Assembly: GCF_010095445.2 (NCBI RefSeq)
Contig: NZ_WFGV02000015.1
Location: 1-64,000, forward strand
Direction of reading: 5' to 3'
Source of the DNA: Pseudomonas sp. TNT3
GTDB taxonomy: Bacteria > Pseudomonadota > Gammaproteobacteria > Pseudomonadales > Pseudomonadaceae
Length of the DNA: 64,000 nucleotides
Below are positions 26,185 to 35,611 of this stretch, one piece after another (positions within the stretch are counted from its first letter, which is position 1; each line of letters starts with the position of its first letter). The translations under genes and the position numbers were made by a program. The notes under the pieces were generated by a model. The model did not search any database, was not told the origin of the DNA, and saw nothing but the letters and a program-made list of their open reading frames with translations.

Positions 26185-27240
26185 TCAGGCGCCGAGTACC
26201 CGACAAGCCTCAGCCGGCAGTGTCACTGAAACCGGGTTGCCAATGCTCAACCCAAACCCCTGACACGGCGTGCTCAATGCCGTAAACGAAACCCCTGAGC
26301 ATTCCACCGTGGTTTCAATCGTCGCGCCGATATCCCGTACAAACGTCACCTTGCCCAGCAACCGGTTCCCCGCCGTCGCTTGCGGTTGCGACAGCTGCAG
26401 ATCCTCAGGCCGAATCAGCATCTTCACCTTCTCCCCCACCACGATGCTGCTGCAGATCGGCACTTCCAGCGCGTCGCCGCCCGGCAAACCGACCTTGCCA
26501 TTACCCAATGCCGTCGCCGGGAAGATGTTGCCGGAACCGATGAAGTCCGCCACGAACTCGTTGGCCGGATGCCGATAAATCTCGATCGGCGGCCCCACTT
26601 GCTGCACGCGATGCTCACCCAGCACCACCACGATGTCCGCCATGGTCATGGCCTCACGCTGATCGTGAGTCACCATGATGGTGGTGATGTTCAGGCGCTG
26701 TTGCAGCTGACGGATTTCCACCTGCATCGACTCGCGCAACTTGGCGTCCAGCGCCGACAGCGGTTCATCCAGCAACAGAATTTTCGGCCGCGAGGCAATC
26801 GCCCGGGCAATCGCCACGCGCTGGCGTTGGCCGCCGGACAGCTTCGATACCGGACGGTCGATCATTTCCTGCAACTGAATCAACTGCAGCAACTCCACCA
26901 CCCGCGCCTGCTGATCAGCCTTGCTGACGCCGCGCAGTTTCAGCGGGTAAGCGATGTTCTCCCCCACCGTCATGTGCGGGAACAGCGCCAGGGACTGGAA
27001 CACCATGCCAAAATTTCGTTGATGTGCCGGGGTGTGGCCGATGTCTTCACCGTCCAGGCGAATCTCGCCACCGCTCAGGGTTTCAAGGCCGGCAATCATG
27101 CGCAGCAGTGTGGTTTTACCGCAGCCCGACGGGCCGAGAAAACACACCAGTTTGCCCTCCGGCAAATGCAGGTTTACATCCTTTACCGCGCAGGCCGAGC
27201 CGTAGTGTTTCTCGACGTTTTCCAGAATCAGACCAGTCAT
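26185..27240 (-). CDS. ABC transporter ATP-binding protein (PotA type)
   Basis: This 351-residue cytoplasmic ATPase energises the importer encoded upstream. Walker A is GPSGCGKTT, the signature is LSGGQRQRVAIARAIASRP, Walker B is ILLLDEPLSALD and the switch is MVTHDQREAMTMAD; a TOBE domain follows from about residue 280. This is the polyamine/opine/iron-type (PotA/CysA-like) class. GAGG precedes the ATG at 27240. It is the last gene of the transporter operon, 13 bases after the second permease. Confidence 0.93.
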   Translation of the reverse strand: MTGLILENVEKHYGSACAVKDVNLHLPEGKLVCFLGPSGCGKTTLLRMIAGLETLSGGEIRLDGEDIGHTPAHQRNFGMVFQSLALFPHMTVGENIAYPLKLRGVSKADQQARVVELLQLIQLQEMIDRPVSKLSGGQRQRVAIARAIASRPKILLLDEPLSALDAKLRESMQVEIRQLQQRLNITTIMVTHDQREAMTMADIVVVLGEHRVQQVGPPIEIYRHPANEFVADFIGSGNIFPATALGNGKVGLPGGDALEVPICSSIVVGEKVKMLIRPEDLQLSQPQATAGNRLLGKVTFVRDIGATIETTVECSGVSFTALSTPCQGFGLSIGNPVSVTLPAEACRVLGA

Positions 27241-27253
27241 GTTGCACCTCAAA

Positions 27254-28102
27254 TCAAAAGGAAACGCCGCCCTCGCCCACCAGCTTCTCCAACGCCCAGA
27301 TCAGGACGAAGTCGATCAGCACGATCAGCACGGCAAACGAAAAAACGGTGGGGTCGAGCGATGACACGGTGCGGCTGTACATCCAGATCGGCACGGTCAT
27401 GACGTCGATGGTGTAGAGGAAGTAGGTCACGGTGAATTCGTTGAACGAGACGATGAACGCCAGCAGCATGCCCGCCAGAATCCCCGATTTCATCAACGGC
27501 ACCACCACATCGAAAATCGCCCGCGTCGGCGACGCACCCAGCATTTGCGCGGCCTCTTCGACTTCGGTACCGATGGAGAGCATCGCAGCCGTGCAGTTCT
27601 TCACCACGAAGGGCAGCGCCAGGATGACGTGGGCGATCACCAGTCGCGAGGTGGTCATGTGGAACGGCAAGCTGTCGAACACCAGCAGCAGCGCCAACCC
27701 CAGGACCACCATCGGAAACACCAGCGGCAGCGACATCAATTGCATCGCCACGGCCTTGCCACGGAACTCGCAACGGGTCAGCGCATAAGCTGCCGGCACC
27801 GCGATGATCGTGGCAAACACCATGGTCAGGCACGCGACCATCAGGCTGGTGGTCATGGCCTTGCCCAGGCTCAGCACGTCACTGGAATCCGGCGAGACGA
27901 AGGTATTCCAGGCGGCCTTGTACCATTGCAGGCTGTAACTGCTCGGCGGGAAGTCGAGGTTCGAGGCACCGCTGAACGACATGACAATCATGGTCAGGAT
28001 CGGCAACACCGCCAGCAGCAGGATGAAGCCCGAGAGGATGCCGGCACACTTGCCGGTGTCGCCCGGTAGCAGCGAATGACGCTTCTTGATCAGCGTGCTC
28101 AT
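27254..28102 (-). CDS. ABC transporter permease (PotC-like)
   Basis: This 282-residue inner-membrane permease has six predicted helices and the cytoplasmic EAA loop VEEAAQMLGASPTRAIFDVV. It pairs with the first permease, whose stop overlaps its start by ATGA (28099-28102). It belongs to the spermidine/putrescine PotBC class by sequence style; the real substrate is unknown. Confidence 0.9.
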   Translation of the reverse strand: MSTLIKKRHSLLPGDTGKCAGILSGFILLLAVLPILTMIVMSFSGASNLDFPPSSYSLQWYKAAWNTFVSPDSSDVLSLGKAMTTSLMVACLTMVFATIIAVPAAYALTRCEFRGKAVAMQLMSLPLVFPMVVLGLALLLVFDSLPFHMTTSRLVIAHVILALPFVVKNCTAAMLSIGTEVEEAAQMLGASPTRAIFDVVVPLMKSGILAGMLLAFIVSFNEFTVTYFLYTIDVMTVPIWMYSRTVSSLDPTVFSFAVLIVLIDFVLIWALEKLVGEGGVSF

Positions 28103-29007
28103 TGGGAAGCCTCCATCCTGCGCCGACGTCGGCCAGTAAAGTATTCGGACAAGGTCATGATCGCCAACGTCGTGACGATCAACACCACCCCGGCAGCGGA
28201 CGCCGCAGGCCAGTTCATCAGCGGGGCGATCTGGTCATGCACCATCACCGCCAGCATCGGCACGCGACGGCCACCAAGCAGCAAAGGCACGACGAAGCTG
28301 CTGGCGTTGTAGGCAAAGACCAACGTTGCGCCGGTGATGATCCCGGGCAAACTCATCGGCAAAACAATTTGGCGGAACACCTGCAAGCGACTGGCGCCCA
28401 GGGTAGCGGCAGCCTCTTCGTAGGTGCGGGCGACGCCGCGCATGGCGCTGGCAATCGGCAGTACGGCCAAGGGGAAGGCGGTTTGCACCAGGCCCATCAG
28501 CACGCCGTTCTGGTTGTACAGCAGCATGACCGGTCGCTTGATCAGGCCCAGTCCCATCAGTGCCTGATTAAGCATCCCGCCCGGGCCGAGAATGACCAGC
28601 CAGCCGTAGCTTTGCAGCAACAGGTTGACCAGCAAGGGCAGCAGCACCGCGGCGAGAAATATCCGGCGCACGAACGGTGAGGTCAGGCGCGACATGGTGT
28701 AGGCCACGGGGATCGCCAACAGCACGGCGACGACCGCACTGATCAGCGCCAGTCGCAGGGTCAGCAGCAAGGATTTCAGGTAGTACGGTTCGAGCAATTG
28801 AGCGTAACTGGCCAGGCTGAACCCGGTCCATTCCGCCCCTTTGGTGCCCACGCTCATGCGCAGGACCAGCAGACTGGCGGCAATCAATACACCCAGGAAC
28901 AGCATCGACGGCGTGAGGAAAAGCCAGGCGCGCACCGTAGGCGAAACACCCCGCTTCGCGCGCGGCTCGGCAGCACTGACCGACTGGATTAAAGGTTGGT
29001 GTTCCAT
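28099..29007 (-). CDS. ABC transporter permease (PotB-like)
   Basis: This 302-residue inner-membrane permease has six predicted helices and an EAA loop (YEEAAATLGASRLQVFRQIV). It is the first permease of the operon and overlaps the second by four bases. A 190-base gap with a REP doublet separates it from the substrate-binding protein gene, which may set different expression levels for binding protein and permeases. Confidence 0.9.
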   Translation of the reverse strand: MEHQPLIQSVSAAEPRAKRGVSPTVRAWLFLTPSMLFLGVLIAASLLVLRMSVGTKGAEWTGFSLASYAQLLEPYYLKSLLLTLRLALISAVVAVLLAIPVAYTMSRLTSPFVRRIFLAAVLLPLLVNLLLQSYGWLVILGPGGMLNQALMGLGLIKRPVMLLYNQNGVLMGLVQTAFPLAVLPIASAMRGVARTYEEAAATLGASRLQVFRQIVLPMSLPGIITGATLVFAYNASSFVVPLLLGGRRVPMLAVMVHDQIAPLMNWPAASAAGVVLIVTTLAIMTLSEYFTGRRRRRMEASQ

Positions 29008-29065
29008 AGCAAAGGTCTCGTCAATGGAAAGCAGTTGACGAACACAATCTCAAAACCACCGCACA

Positions 29066-29160
29066 CCCTGTGGGAGCTGGCTTGCCAGCGATAGCAATCT
29101 GTCAGTCACATCATTGTCGACAGGTAGGCCGTCATCGCGGGCAAGCCCGCTCCCACAGGG
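29066..29160. repeat. REP doublet, family A, inside the ABC operon
   Basis: Arms CCCTGTGGGAGCTGGCTTGC.. (29066-29092) and its near-inverse (29134-29160; three changed bases) sit between the substrate-binding protein gene and the first permease. In operons with this layout such hairpins can protect the upstream mRNA end; that is inference. Confidence 0.85.
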
Positions 29161-29197
29161 TTTTGTGGTGCTTTGGAGAGCTGTGTTCGTCACTCGA

Positions 29198-30301
29198 TCA
29201 GGAAGAAAAGATTTCCGTGTAGCGACGAATCCATTGGTCATGCACGGAGGCCAGGAAGGCGTTGTCGTGCATGATCGACTTCTCGGCAATCTGCTCCGGC
29301 GTAAGGATGTACGGGCTCTTGCGCGCTTCGGCGGAGATGATCGCCTTGGCGTTGACCGGACCGTTGTAGATGTCCTCGGCCATCTTGCCCTGCACCAGCG
29401 GGTCCAGAGAGTGGTTGATGAAGGCGTAAGCCATGTCGATATCGCCCGGACGATTCTTCGGCATCACCGACAACATCAGGTCGGTGTAGAAACCTTCCTT
29501 CATGCCAAACGTCGCGCCCAGACCGTACGCCGGATCACGAATCTGTTTAGGGAAAAACGCCGGCGCGTACAAGCCACCCATGTCAAGGGAGCCGGTGCGG
29601 AACAGCTCGGCGATCTGGTTCGGGTTCTCGCCCAGCGTCACCACACGGTCTTTGAGTTCAGCGAGTTTCTTGAAGCCCGGTTCGATGTTGTGTTCGTCAC
29701 CACCGGCCAGTTTGGCGGCGATGATGATCAGGTCCATGGCCTCGGTCCAGTTCGGCGGCGGCAGGAAAATGTTCGGCGACAGGTCCGCGTCCCACAGGGC
29801 GGCGTAGCTGTCTGGCGCTTCCTTGATCGTGCGGGTGCTGTAGACGAGGCTGTTGCACCACAACAGGTAACCAATGCCATGACCGTTGGCGCCGGTGCGG
29901 TATTTCTCCGGCACGTCGACCAGGTTGGGAATGCGGTTCAGATCAGGTTTTTCGAGCAGATTGGCGGCGGCCAGACCTTCGGCGCCGACGCCGGCCAGGG
30001 TGATGATGTCGTACTGCGGACGGTCACCGCCGGCCTTGAGTTTGGCGACCATTTCCGACGTACTGCCGGTGCGGTCAGCGATGACCTTGCAGCCGTACTT
30101 GTCTTCGAATGTCGCAGCGATGTTGCGCAGTGCAGCCAGGCCGGTGTCATCGGACCAGGTCAGCAGGCGCAGGGTCTTGCCGGCAAAGCGCGTGTCGCTG
30201 GCATTGGCCTTGACGAACGGCAGGCTCATGGCCGCCGCGGCAACCGAGGCTACGCCCACGGTCTTGATGAATTGACGTCTGTTCAGATCATGCTCGCCCA
30301 T
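29198..30301 (-). CDS. Extracellular substrate-binding protein with Tat signal
   Basis: This 367-residue PotD/PotF-like periplasmic binding protein delivers its ligand to the adjacent permeases. The N-terminus has a twin-arginine motif NRRQFIK (R8, R9) followed by a hydrophobic stretch and a cleavage region ending KANA, so it is probably exported folded by Tat rather than Sec, unusual for a PotD-class protein. The mature part starts TRFAGKTLRLLTWSDDTG. GGGAG precedes the ATG at 30301. First gene of the transporter operon. Confidence 0.92.
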   Translation of the reverse strand: MGEHDLNRRQFIKTVGVASVAAAAMSLPFVKANASDTRFAGKTLRLLTWSDDTGLAALRNIAATFEDKYGCKVIADRTGSTSEMVAKLKAGGDRPQYDIITLAGVGAEGLAAANLLEKPDLNRIPNLVDVPEKYRTGANGHGIGYLLWCNSLVYSTRTIKEAPDSYAALWDADLSPNIFLPPPNWTEAMDLIIIAAKLAGGDEHNIEPGFKKLAELKDRVVTLGENPNQIAELFRTGSLDMGGLYAPAFFPKQIRDPAYGLGATFGMKEGFYTDLMLSVMPKNRPGDIDMAYAFINHSLDPLVQGKMAEDIYNGPVNAKAIISAEARKSPYILTPEQIAEKSIMHDNAFLASVHDQWIRRYTEIFSS

Positions 30302-30373
30302 GACGGACTCCCTTTGTTTTTGTAGGTATAAGGCAGGTCGAAACTGTTGCATCCGCGCGACCGGAGCAGCATT

Positions 30374-30395
30374 AGCCCCCGTATTTTCGGGGGCT
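30374..30395 (-). promoter_or_regulatory. GC-rich hairpin in the leader of the ABC operon
   Basis: AGCCCCCG, six bases, CGGGGGCT forms a perfect 8-bp stem 73 bases upstream of the binding-protein start. No T-run follows in either direction, so it is more like an operator or leader hairpin than a terminator. It is not one of the common REP families here. Confidence 0.4.
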
Positions 30396-30485
30396 TGGCT
30401 GAGCCAGCGAGTTCATCCTGAAGTTGTGCAAAACACCTGACTATCGATAAAAACTCATCGAAGCCATGACGCCGACGCATGCCTC

Positions 30486-30589
30486 CCTGTAGGAGCGAGC
30501 TCGCTCGCGATGGACGCAAGGACGACACTGGCTGTCTGATGCCTCGCGTTATCGTTGACGTCTATCGCGAGCAAGCTCGCTCCTACAGG
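30486..30589. repeat. REP doublet, family B, near-perfect 26-bp arms
   Basis: CCTGTAGGAGCGAGCTCGCT.. (30486-30511) and its inverse (30564-30589) lie between the ABC operon and the aldehyde dehydrogenase gene, all on the minus strand. Confidence 0.85.
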
Positions 30590-30597
30590 AAGAGCCT

Positions 30598-32058
30598 TCA
30601 GACGGCCCGAATCACGTGTTTGATTTCCTGGAAAGCCTGCAGGCCCCAAGGGCCCAATTCACGGCCGATGCTGCTCTGCTTGTAGCCACCCCAGGCGGTC
30701 TGCGGGAAGATCACCTGCGGCGCGTTAATCCACACGAGCCCCGCCTGCAACGCGTTAGCGACACGATCCGCGGCGTCGGCGTCGCGTGTGACCACGCTGG
30801 CCACCAGACCGAATTGACTGTCGTTGGCCAGGGCAATCGCCTCGGCTTCGGAGGCGAAACTGCGCACGCAGATCACCGGGCCGAAAATCTCTTCACACCA
30901 CAACGCACTGCCCTGGGGCACGTCGGTGAAAATGGTCGGCTGTAAAAAATAGCCGCGCGGCAGGTCTGCCGGACGATTGCCGCCGCAGATCAGTGTTGCG
31001 CCCGCACTCAACCCACGGTCGATGTGGCCGAGTACGCGCTGGTATTGCGCCTGATTGACCAGTGCGCCCATTTCCACCGCCGGATCGAACGGGTCCGCCA
31101 CGCGAATCGCTTCGGCACGCGCCTTCAGGCGGATCAGGAACTCATCCGCCAGTTCATCAGCGACCAGCACACGGCTGGTGGCGGAACACATCTGTCCGGC
31201 GTTGTAGAAACCGCCGCCACAGGCCACTTCCACCGCCAGTTCGATGTCCGCATCGGCCAGCACCAGCAGCGAGGATTTGCCACCCAGTTCCAGGCTCACG
31301 CCTTTGACGGTTTCTGCCGCGCGTTGCATGACCTGCACGCCGACCGCATTGCTGCCGGTGAACGAAATTTTGGCGATGCGCGGATCGACCGACAGCGGTG
31401 CGCCTACCGACAGACCCGTGCCGCAGACCAGGTTGAACACGCCCTTGGGCAGACCGGCTTGGGCAATGATCGCCGCCAGTTCCAGCTCCGGCAGCGGCGT
31501 CACTTCGGACGGTTTGAGCACCACGCAGCAACCGGCAGCCAGGGCCGGCGCCAGTTTCCACGCGGTGGTCACCATCGGGAAATTCCACGGCACAATCAGG
31601 CCGACCACACCGCAAGGTTCGCGGCGCACCCGAGCGCTGAATTCGTCGCTCGGCAGCTCAACGGCGCTGTCTTGCCTGGCATCCAGGCCTTCAGCGAGCC
31701 CTGCGTAATACTCGAACGTGGCGATCACATCGTCGACGTCGATGGCCGCTTCGAACAGCGGCTTGCCGTTGTTGCCGGACTGCAAATGCATCAATTGTTC
31801 ACGACCGGCCTGCACGCCCGCCGCGATCTTGCGCAGGACCGCGCCACGCTCGGCTCCGGTGGTTTGCGACCAGTCTTTGAACGCATTGGCTGCCGCACTG
31901 ACAGCCTGATCGACCGAGTGCGCATCGCCGCCATTAACGGTGGTCAACAAGGCTTCGGTTGCCGGATTGATCACGCGCAGGTGTTCAGGGCCGGCCGACC
32001 ATTGGCCGTCGATGAGCAGGCCATCAAGCGTGGTCGGTAACGTCAAAGCGAAGCTCAT
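30598..32058 (-). CDS. NAD-dependent aldehyde dehydrogenase (KauB-like)
   Basis: This 486-residue cytoplasmic aldehyde dehydrogenase has the catalytic Cys in GQMCSATSRVLV, the Glu in SLELGGKSSLLV, and the cofactor-binding stretch VGLIVPWNFPMVTTAWKLAP. Its start overlaps the stop of the TPP-dependent decarboxylase by ATGA, so it should oxidise the aldehyde which that enzyme makes. If the decarboxylase is AruI, the substrate is 4-guanidinobutanal and the product 4-guanidinobutyrate. Substrate choice is inference from context. Confidence 0.88.
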   Translation of the reverse strand: MSFALTLPTTLDGLLIDGQWSAGPEHLRVINPATEALLTTVNGGDAHSVDQAVSAAANAFKDWSQTTGAERGAVLRKIAAGVQAGREQLMHLQSGNNGKPLFEAAIDVDDVIATFEYYAGLAEGLDARQDSAVELPSDEFSARVRREPCGVVGLIVPWNFPMVTTAWKLAPALAAGCCVVLKPSEVTPLPELELAAIIAQAGLPKGVFNLVCGTGLSVGAPLSVDPRIAKISFTGSNAVGVQVMQRAAETVKGVSLELGGKSSLLVLADADIELAVEVACGGGFYNAGQMCSATSRVLVADELADEFLIRLKARAEAIRVADPFDPAVEMGALVNQAQYQRVLGHIDRGLSAGATLICGGNRPADLPRGYFLQPTIFTDVPQGSALWCEEIFGPVICVRSFASEAEAIALANDSQFGLVASVVTRDADAADRVANALQAGLVWINAPQVIFPQTAWGGYKQSSIGRELGPWGLQAFQEIKHVIRAV

Positions 32059-33692
32059 TTCGACACCGCCTGCATCCACGACGTCTGATCGATTTCAATC
32101 AGGGTCGGGCCCTGGCGATCACTGGCGACACGCAGAGCGACGCGCAGTTGCTCGACACCGTTGACCGCTTCGGCCGCGCAGCCCAGCGCCTTCGCCACAC
32201 CGATGAAGTCGGGGGTGTAGATGTCCACGCCCACCGGTTCGATGTCCCGGTTGACCATGTATTTCTTGATCTCTTCGTAGCCCTGGTTATTCCACAACAG
32301 GACGATCACCGGCGTGCGCGCTTCAACGGCGCTGGCCAGTTCCGGCAGGGTGAATTGCAGGCCGCCATCACCGATCAGGCACACCACCGGAGGACGCGCG
32401 CCCGCTGCGAGGCTGCCACCGAGCCAGGCGCCAATGGCAGCCGGCAAGGCGTAGCCGAGGGTGCCGTAACCGGTGGACGAGTTGAACCAGCGGCGCGGAC
32501 GCTCTGGGTTGAATGTCAGGTTGCCGGTGTAAACCGGTTGAGTCGAATCGCCGACGAACACGGCGTTCGGCAGTTCGTGCAGGACGGTTTCGAGGAAGCG
32601 CGTTTGCGCCAGCGTCGGGGCATCCCAGGTGGCGGCCAATTCATCACGCAGACGGGCAGCACGAACCTGGCCCCAATCGTTGCGGCGCTCAGCCAGGGAT
32701 TTGTGCGACAACGCGCTCAGCAACGCCTGGGCCGCATGCCGCGAATCGGCGACGAGGGCCACGTGTGGCGGATAGTTGCGAACGGTCTGGTCCGCATCGA
32801 TATCGACGCGCAGCAGCTTGCCCGGAATCTCGAAACCACCGGCGAAGGTGACGTCGTAATCGGTCTCGGCCAGTTCGGTGCCGATGGCCAGCACCACGTC
32901 GGCCTCGGCGACCAGCGCACGGGTGGCAACCAGGCTCTGGGTCGAACCGATCAGCAACGGGTGAGCGGATTCGAGCATGCCTTTGGCATTGATGGTCAGC
33001 GCGACAGGCGCGTCCAGCAACTCGGCCAATTCAGTCAGTTCGGCGGCAGCGTCAATGGCGCCGCCACCCGCGAGGATCAGTGGACGCCTGGCGCCCGCGA
33101 GCAAGTCGGTCATGCGCGAAACGGCGGACGGCGAAGCACCGGCGCGATCAATCTGCACCGCCACGCTGCTCAGCAAATCGTCGGCGTCCTCAACCAACAC
33201 ATCCAGCGGAATTTCGATGTGCACCGGACGCGGGCGGCCCGCCTGGAACAGCGCGAAAGCACGGGCCAGTACGCCCGGCAATTCCGCCGCCGACATCAAG
33301 GTGTGGGAGAACGCCGCCACGCCACCGACCAGCGCACTCTGGTTCGGCAACTCGTGCAGCTTGCCGCGACCGCCACCCAACTGGCTGCGCGATTGCACAC
33401 TGGAGATCACCAGCATCGGGATCGAATCGGCGTAGGCCTGGCCCATCGCCGTTGTGATGTTGGTCATGCCGGGGCCGGTGATGATGAAGCACACGCCGGG
33501 TTTGCCACTGGTGCGTGCATAGCCGTCAGCCATGAAGCCGGCGCCCTGCTCGTGACGCGGAGTGACGTGGTTGATGCTCGAACGGGCCAGCCCGCGATAC
33601 AGCTCCACGGTGTGAACCCCGGGAATGCCGAACACCTGCTCGACCCCATAGTCTTCGAGTAACTTGACCAATACTTCGCCGCACGTCGCCAT
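32055..33692 (-). CDS. aruI: TPP-dependent 2-oxoacid decarboxylase, AruI-like
   Basis: This 545-residue thiamine-diphosphate enzyme of the acetolactate synthase/decarboxylase superfamily has the catalytic Glu48 (RHEQGAGFMADGYA) and the TPP motif GDGGLQFTLPELAS ending with LLWNNQGYEEIKK. The family resemblance is to 5-guanidino-2-oxopentanoate decarboxylase AruI of the arginine transaminase pathway. No aruH transaminase is next to it. AAGG precedes the ATG at 33692. It is co-translated with an aldehyde dehydrogenase and divergent from a GcvA-like LysR regulator. Acetolactate synthase activity is unlikely without a small subunit. Confidence 0.8.
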   Translation of the reverse strand: MATCGEVLVKLLEDYGVEQVFGIPGVHTVELYRGLARSSINHVTPRHEQGAGFMADGYARTSGKPGVCFIITGPGMTNITTAMGQAYADSIPMLVISSVQSRSQLGGGRGKLHELPNQSALVGGVAAFSHTLMSAAELPGVLARAFALFQAGRPRPVHIEIPLDVLVEDADDLLSSVAVQIDRAGASPSAVSRMTDLLAGARRPLILAGGGAIDAAAELTELAELLDAPVALTINAKGMLESAHPLLIGSTQSLVATRALVAEADVVLAIGTELAETDYDVTFAGGFEIPGKLLRVDIDADQTVRNYPPHVALVADSRHAAQALLSALSHKSLAERRNDWGQVRAARLRDELAATWDAPTLAQTRFLETVLHELPNAVFVGDSTQPVYTGNLTFNPERPRRWFNSSTGYGTLGYALPAAIGAWLGGSLAAGARPPVVCLIGDGGLQFTLPELASAVEARTPVIVLLWNNQGYEEIKKYMVNRDIEPVGVDIYTPDFIGVAKALGCAAEAVNGVEQLRVALRVASDRQGPTLIEIDQTSWMQAVSK

Positions 33693-33850
33693 GTGTTTGC
33701 CCTTCTTGTTCGTTTGAGACGCCGGACCTGTGCAATGTTTATGATGCGCAGGCAGGTCCAGGGATGGCCTCATTGAACGGGCGACACCTCGCCTCAACAA
33801 TGGATAAAAAGTCATACTAGCCATGTCCTCACGTCATACCTTGGATCACA

Positions 33851-34732
33851 ATGAAACGACTGCCTCCCCTGCCGGCGCTGCACACGTTCTGGATTACCGC
33901 GCAGTGCTGCAACTTCACCCGTGCCGCCGAACAGCTGCACATCACCCAAGGCGCGGTGAGCCGGCAGATTGCCGGGCTGGAAGATCATCTGGGTTATGAA
34001 CTGTTCATTCGTCAGGCTCGCGGCCTGGAACTGACCGCTGAAGGACGGGAATGGCTGCCACGGGTGCAGCAGGTTTTCGGGTTGATCGACGAGGCCGTGG
34101 AGCAAATCGGCGCGAAGCGCGAAACCCTGCAACTGAAGGCACCGACCTGTGTCATGCGCTGGTTGCTGCCGCGGCTTTTGCAGTGGCAACGGGAGCGCCC
34201 GGACGTGCCGGTGGAGTTGACCACCACGGTCAAGCACGGCGTGGATTTTCACCGCGAACAGTTCGATGCAGCCGTGATGTACGGTGCGCCGCCGGACAGC
34301 ACGCTGGCCTCGTTTCATTTGTTCGATGAGCAGCTGACGCCGGTCTGTTCCAGACCGCTGCTTGAAGGGTCAGTGCCGCTGCGCATCCCGGATGACCTGG
34401 AACAGCACCTGCTGCTGCACCCGACACGGGATGAGCGGGACTGGAAAGCCTGGCTGGCGACCGCCGACGTGCGCTTGAAAAACGTGGGTAAGGGTCAGCA
34501 TTTCGAAACCCTGGACCTGGCCATGTCGATGGCGTCCCAAGGGACTGGCGTGGCGATCGGAGACTGGTCGTTGATTGGCGATGACTTGAGCGCCGGAAGG
34601 TTGGTCATGCCGTTTGAGCTGAAGGTCAAAACCGGACTGGCGTATTACCTGGTGTTCCCCGAGAAGCCGGGGCCTTCGCCGAAACTGCGCGAGTTGATGG
34701 GATGGTTGGTGGAGCAGGCTCAATCGCGTTGA
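33851..34732 (+). CDS. LysR-family regulator, GcvA-like
   Basis: This 293-residue regulator has an N-terminal winged helix (FWITAQCCNFTRAAEQLHIT, then GAVSRQIAGLEDHLGYELF) and a C-terminal co-inducer domain (LKAPTCVMRWLLPRLLQWQ, typical of GcvA-type LysR). It is divergent from aruI across 158 bases and is its probable regulator, as LysR genes usually control the divergent operon. The ligand may be a guanidino acid; that is inference. Confidence 0.9.
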   Translation: MKRLPPLPALHTFWITAQCCNFTRAAEQLHITQGAVSRQIAGLEDHLGYELFIRQARGLELTAEGREWLPRVQQVFGLIDEAVEQIGAKRETLQLKAPTCVMRWLLPRLLQWQRERPDVPVELTTTVKHGVDFHREQFDAAVMYGAPPDSTLASFHLFDEQLTPVCSRPLLEGSVPLRIPDDLEQHLLLHPTRDERDWKAWLATADVRLKNVGKGQHFETLDLAMSMASQGTGVAIGDWSLIGDDLSAGRLVMPFELKVKTGLAYYLVFPEKPGPSPKLRELMGWLVEQAQSR

Positions 34733-34780
34733 GCGCATGGATAATGCGTAAAAACCATACCCCCTGAAAACGCGCAAATA

Positions 34781-34917
34781 CCTGTAGCAGCTGGCGAAGC
34801 CTGCGTCCGGCTGCGCAGCAGTCGTAAGACCATACACCGCGGCGTAACAGGAGAACCGTGTTTACCGGATTTACGACTGCTGCGCAGCCGGACGCAGGCT
34901 TCGCCAGCTGCTACAGG
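34781..34917. repeat. Very large inverted repeat, perfect 47-bp arms (family E)
   Basis: Arms at 34781-34827 (CCTGTAGCAGCTGGCGAAGC..) and 34871-34917 are exact inverted copies separated by 43 bases. It lies between the convergent LysR and oxidoreductase genes. The left arm recurs almost whole at 51157-51200. Confidence 0.95.
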
Positions 34918-34939
34918 ATTTTTGGTGTGTCCGTCTGGA

Positions 34940-35554
34940 TCAGTACCCGACCGTAAACCGCTGGCGCGGATGCTTCGGGGATTCCACTTCATCGAGCATC
35001 GCGATCGCGTAGTCGGCAAAGGTAATCCAGCTGCGACCTTCACTGCTTACCAGCAAATCATCCTGGCCAATCCGAAACTTTCCAGTGCGCTCGCCTTCGA
35101 CAAACTCCGCCGATGGCGAAACAAACGTCCAGTCCAGATCCTTTTCCTGACGCAGGTTTTCCAGAAACAACGCCCCGGCACTTGCTTCGGCTTTGTATGC
35201 CTCGGGAAAGCCCTTGCTGTCGATCACGCGGGTTCCGTCCGGCAGCAACAGCGAGCCGGCGCCGCCCACCACCAGCAGCCGTTTGACCCCGGCATTTTTT
35301 ACCGGTCCGGTCACTGCACCAGCCGGAATCGTGGCGAAATGCGCGGCGCTGATCACCACGTCATGGCCGGCCACGGCGGCCTGCAATGCGTTGGCATCCA
35401 GCACATCGACATTGCGACTGATCACACCCTCACGCTGACCCACCTTGGCAGTGTCACGGGCGATGGCAGTCACGCTATGACCACGACGCAGCGCTTCTTC
35501 CAGCAGTTGGCTACCGGCACGACCGGTGGCACCGATGATTGCGATTTTGCTCAT
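34940..35554 (-). CDS. NAD(P)-binding atypical SDR oxidoreductase
   Basis: This 204-residue Rossmann-fold protein has the start MSKIAIIGATGRAGSQLLEE, a GxxGxxG dinucleotide site, and no YxxxK catalytic pair, as in the NmrA/flavin-reductase-like atypical SDRs (BVR-B type). It may bind NADP(H) and act as a reductase or redox sensor. TGGAG precedes the ATG at 35554. It stands alone between two repeat elements. Confidence 0.85.
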   Translation of the reverse strand: MSKIAIIGATGRAGSQLLEEALRRGHSVTAIARDTAKVGQREGVISRNVDVLDANALQAAVAGHDVVISAAHFATIPAGAVTGPVKNAGVKRLLVVGGAGSLLLPDGTRVIDSKGFPEAYKAEASAGALFLENLRQEKDLDWTFVSPSAEFVEGERTGKFRIGQDDLLVSSEGRSWITFADYAIAMLDEVESPKHPRQRFTVGY

Positions 35555-35611
35555 GACGTTCTCCAGTGGATTGGGGTAGTTTGCGTTCATTCAGCTGACT
35601 CAATAGTGCTT

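Noticed and set aside
30598..30945. Forward frames inside the aldehyde dehydrogenase
   Set aside because: Shadows; the minus strand holds the full-length dehydrogenase.
32148..33662. 504-codon frame antisense to aruI
   Set aside because: Shadow of a TPP enzyme with intact motifs.
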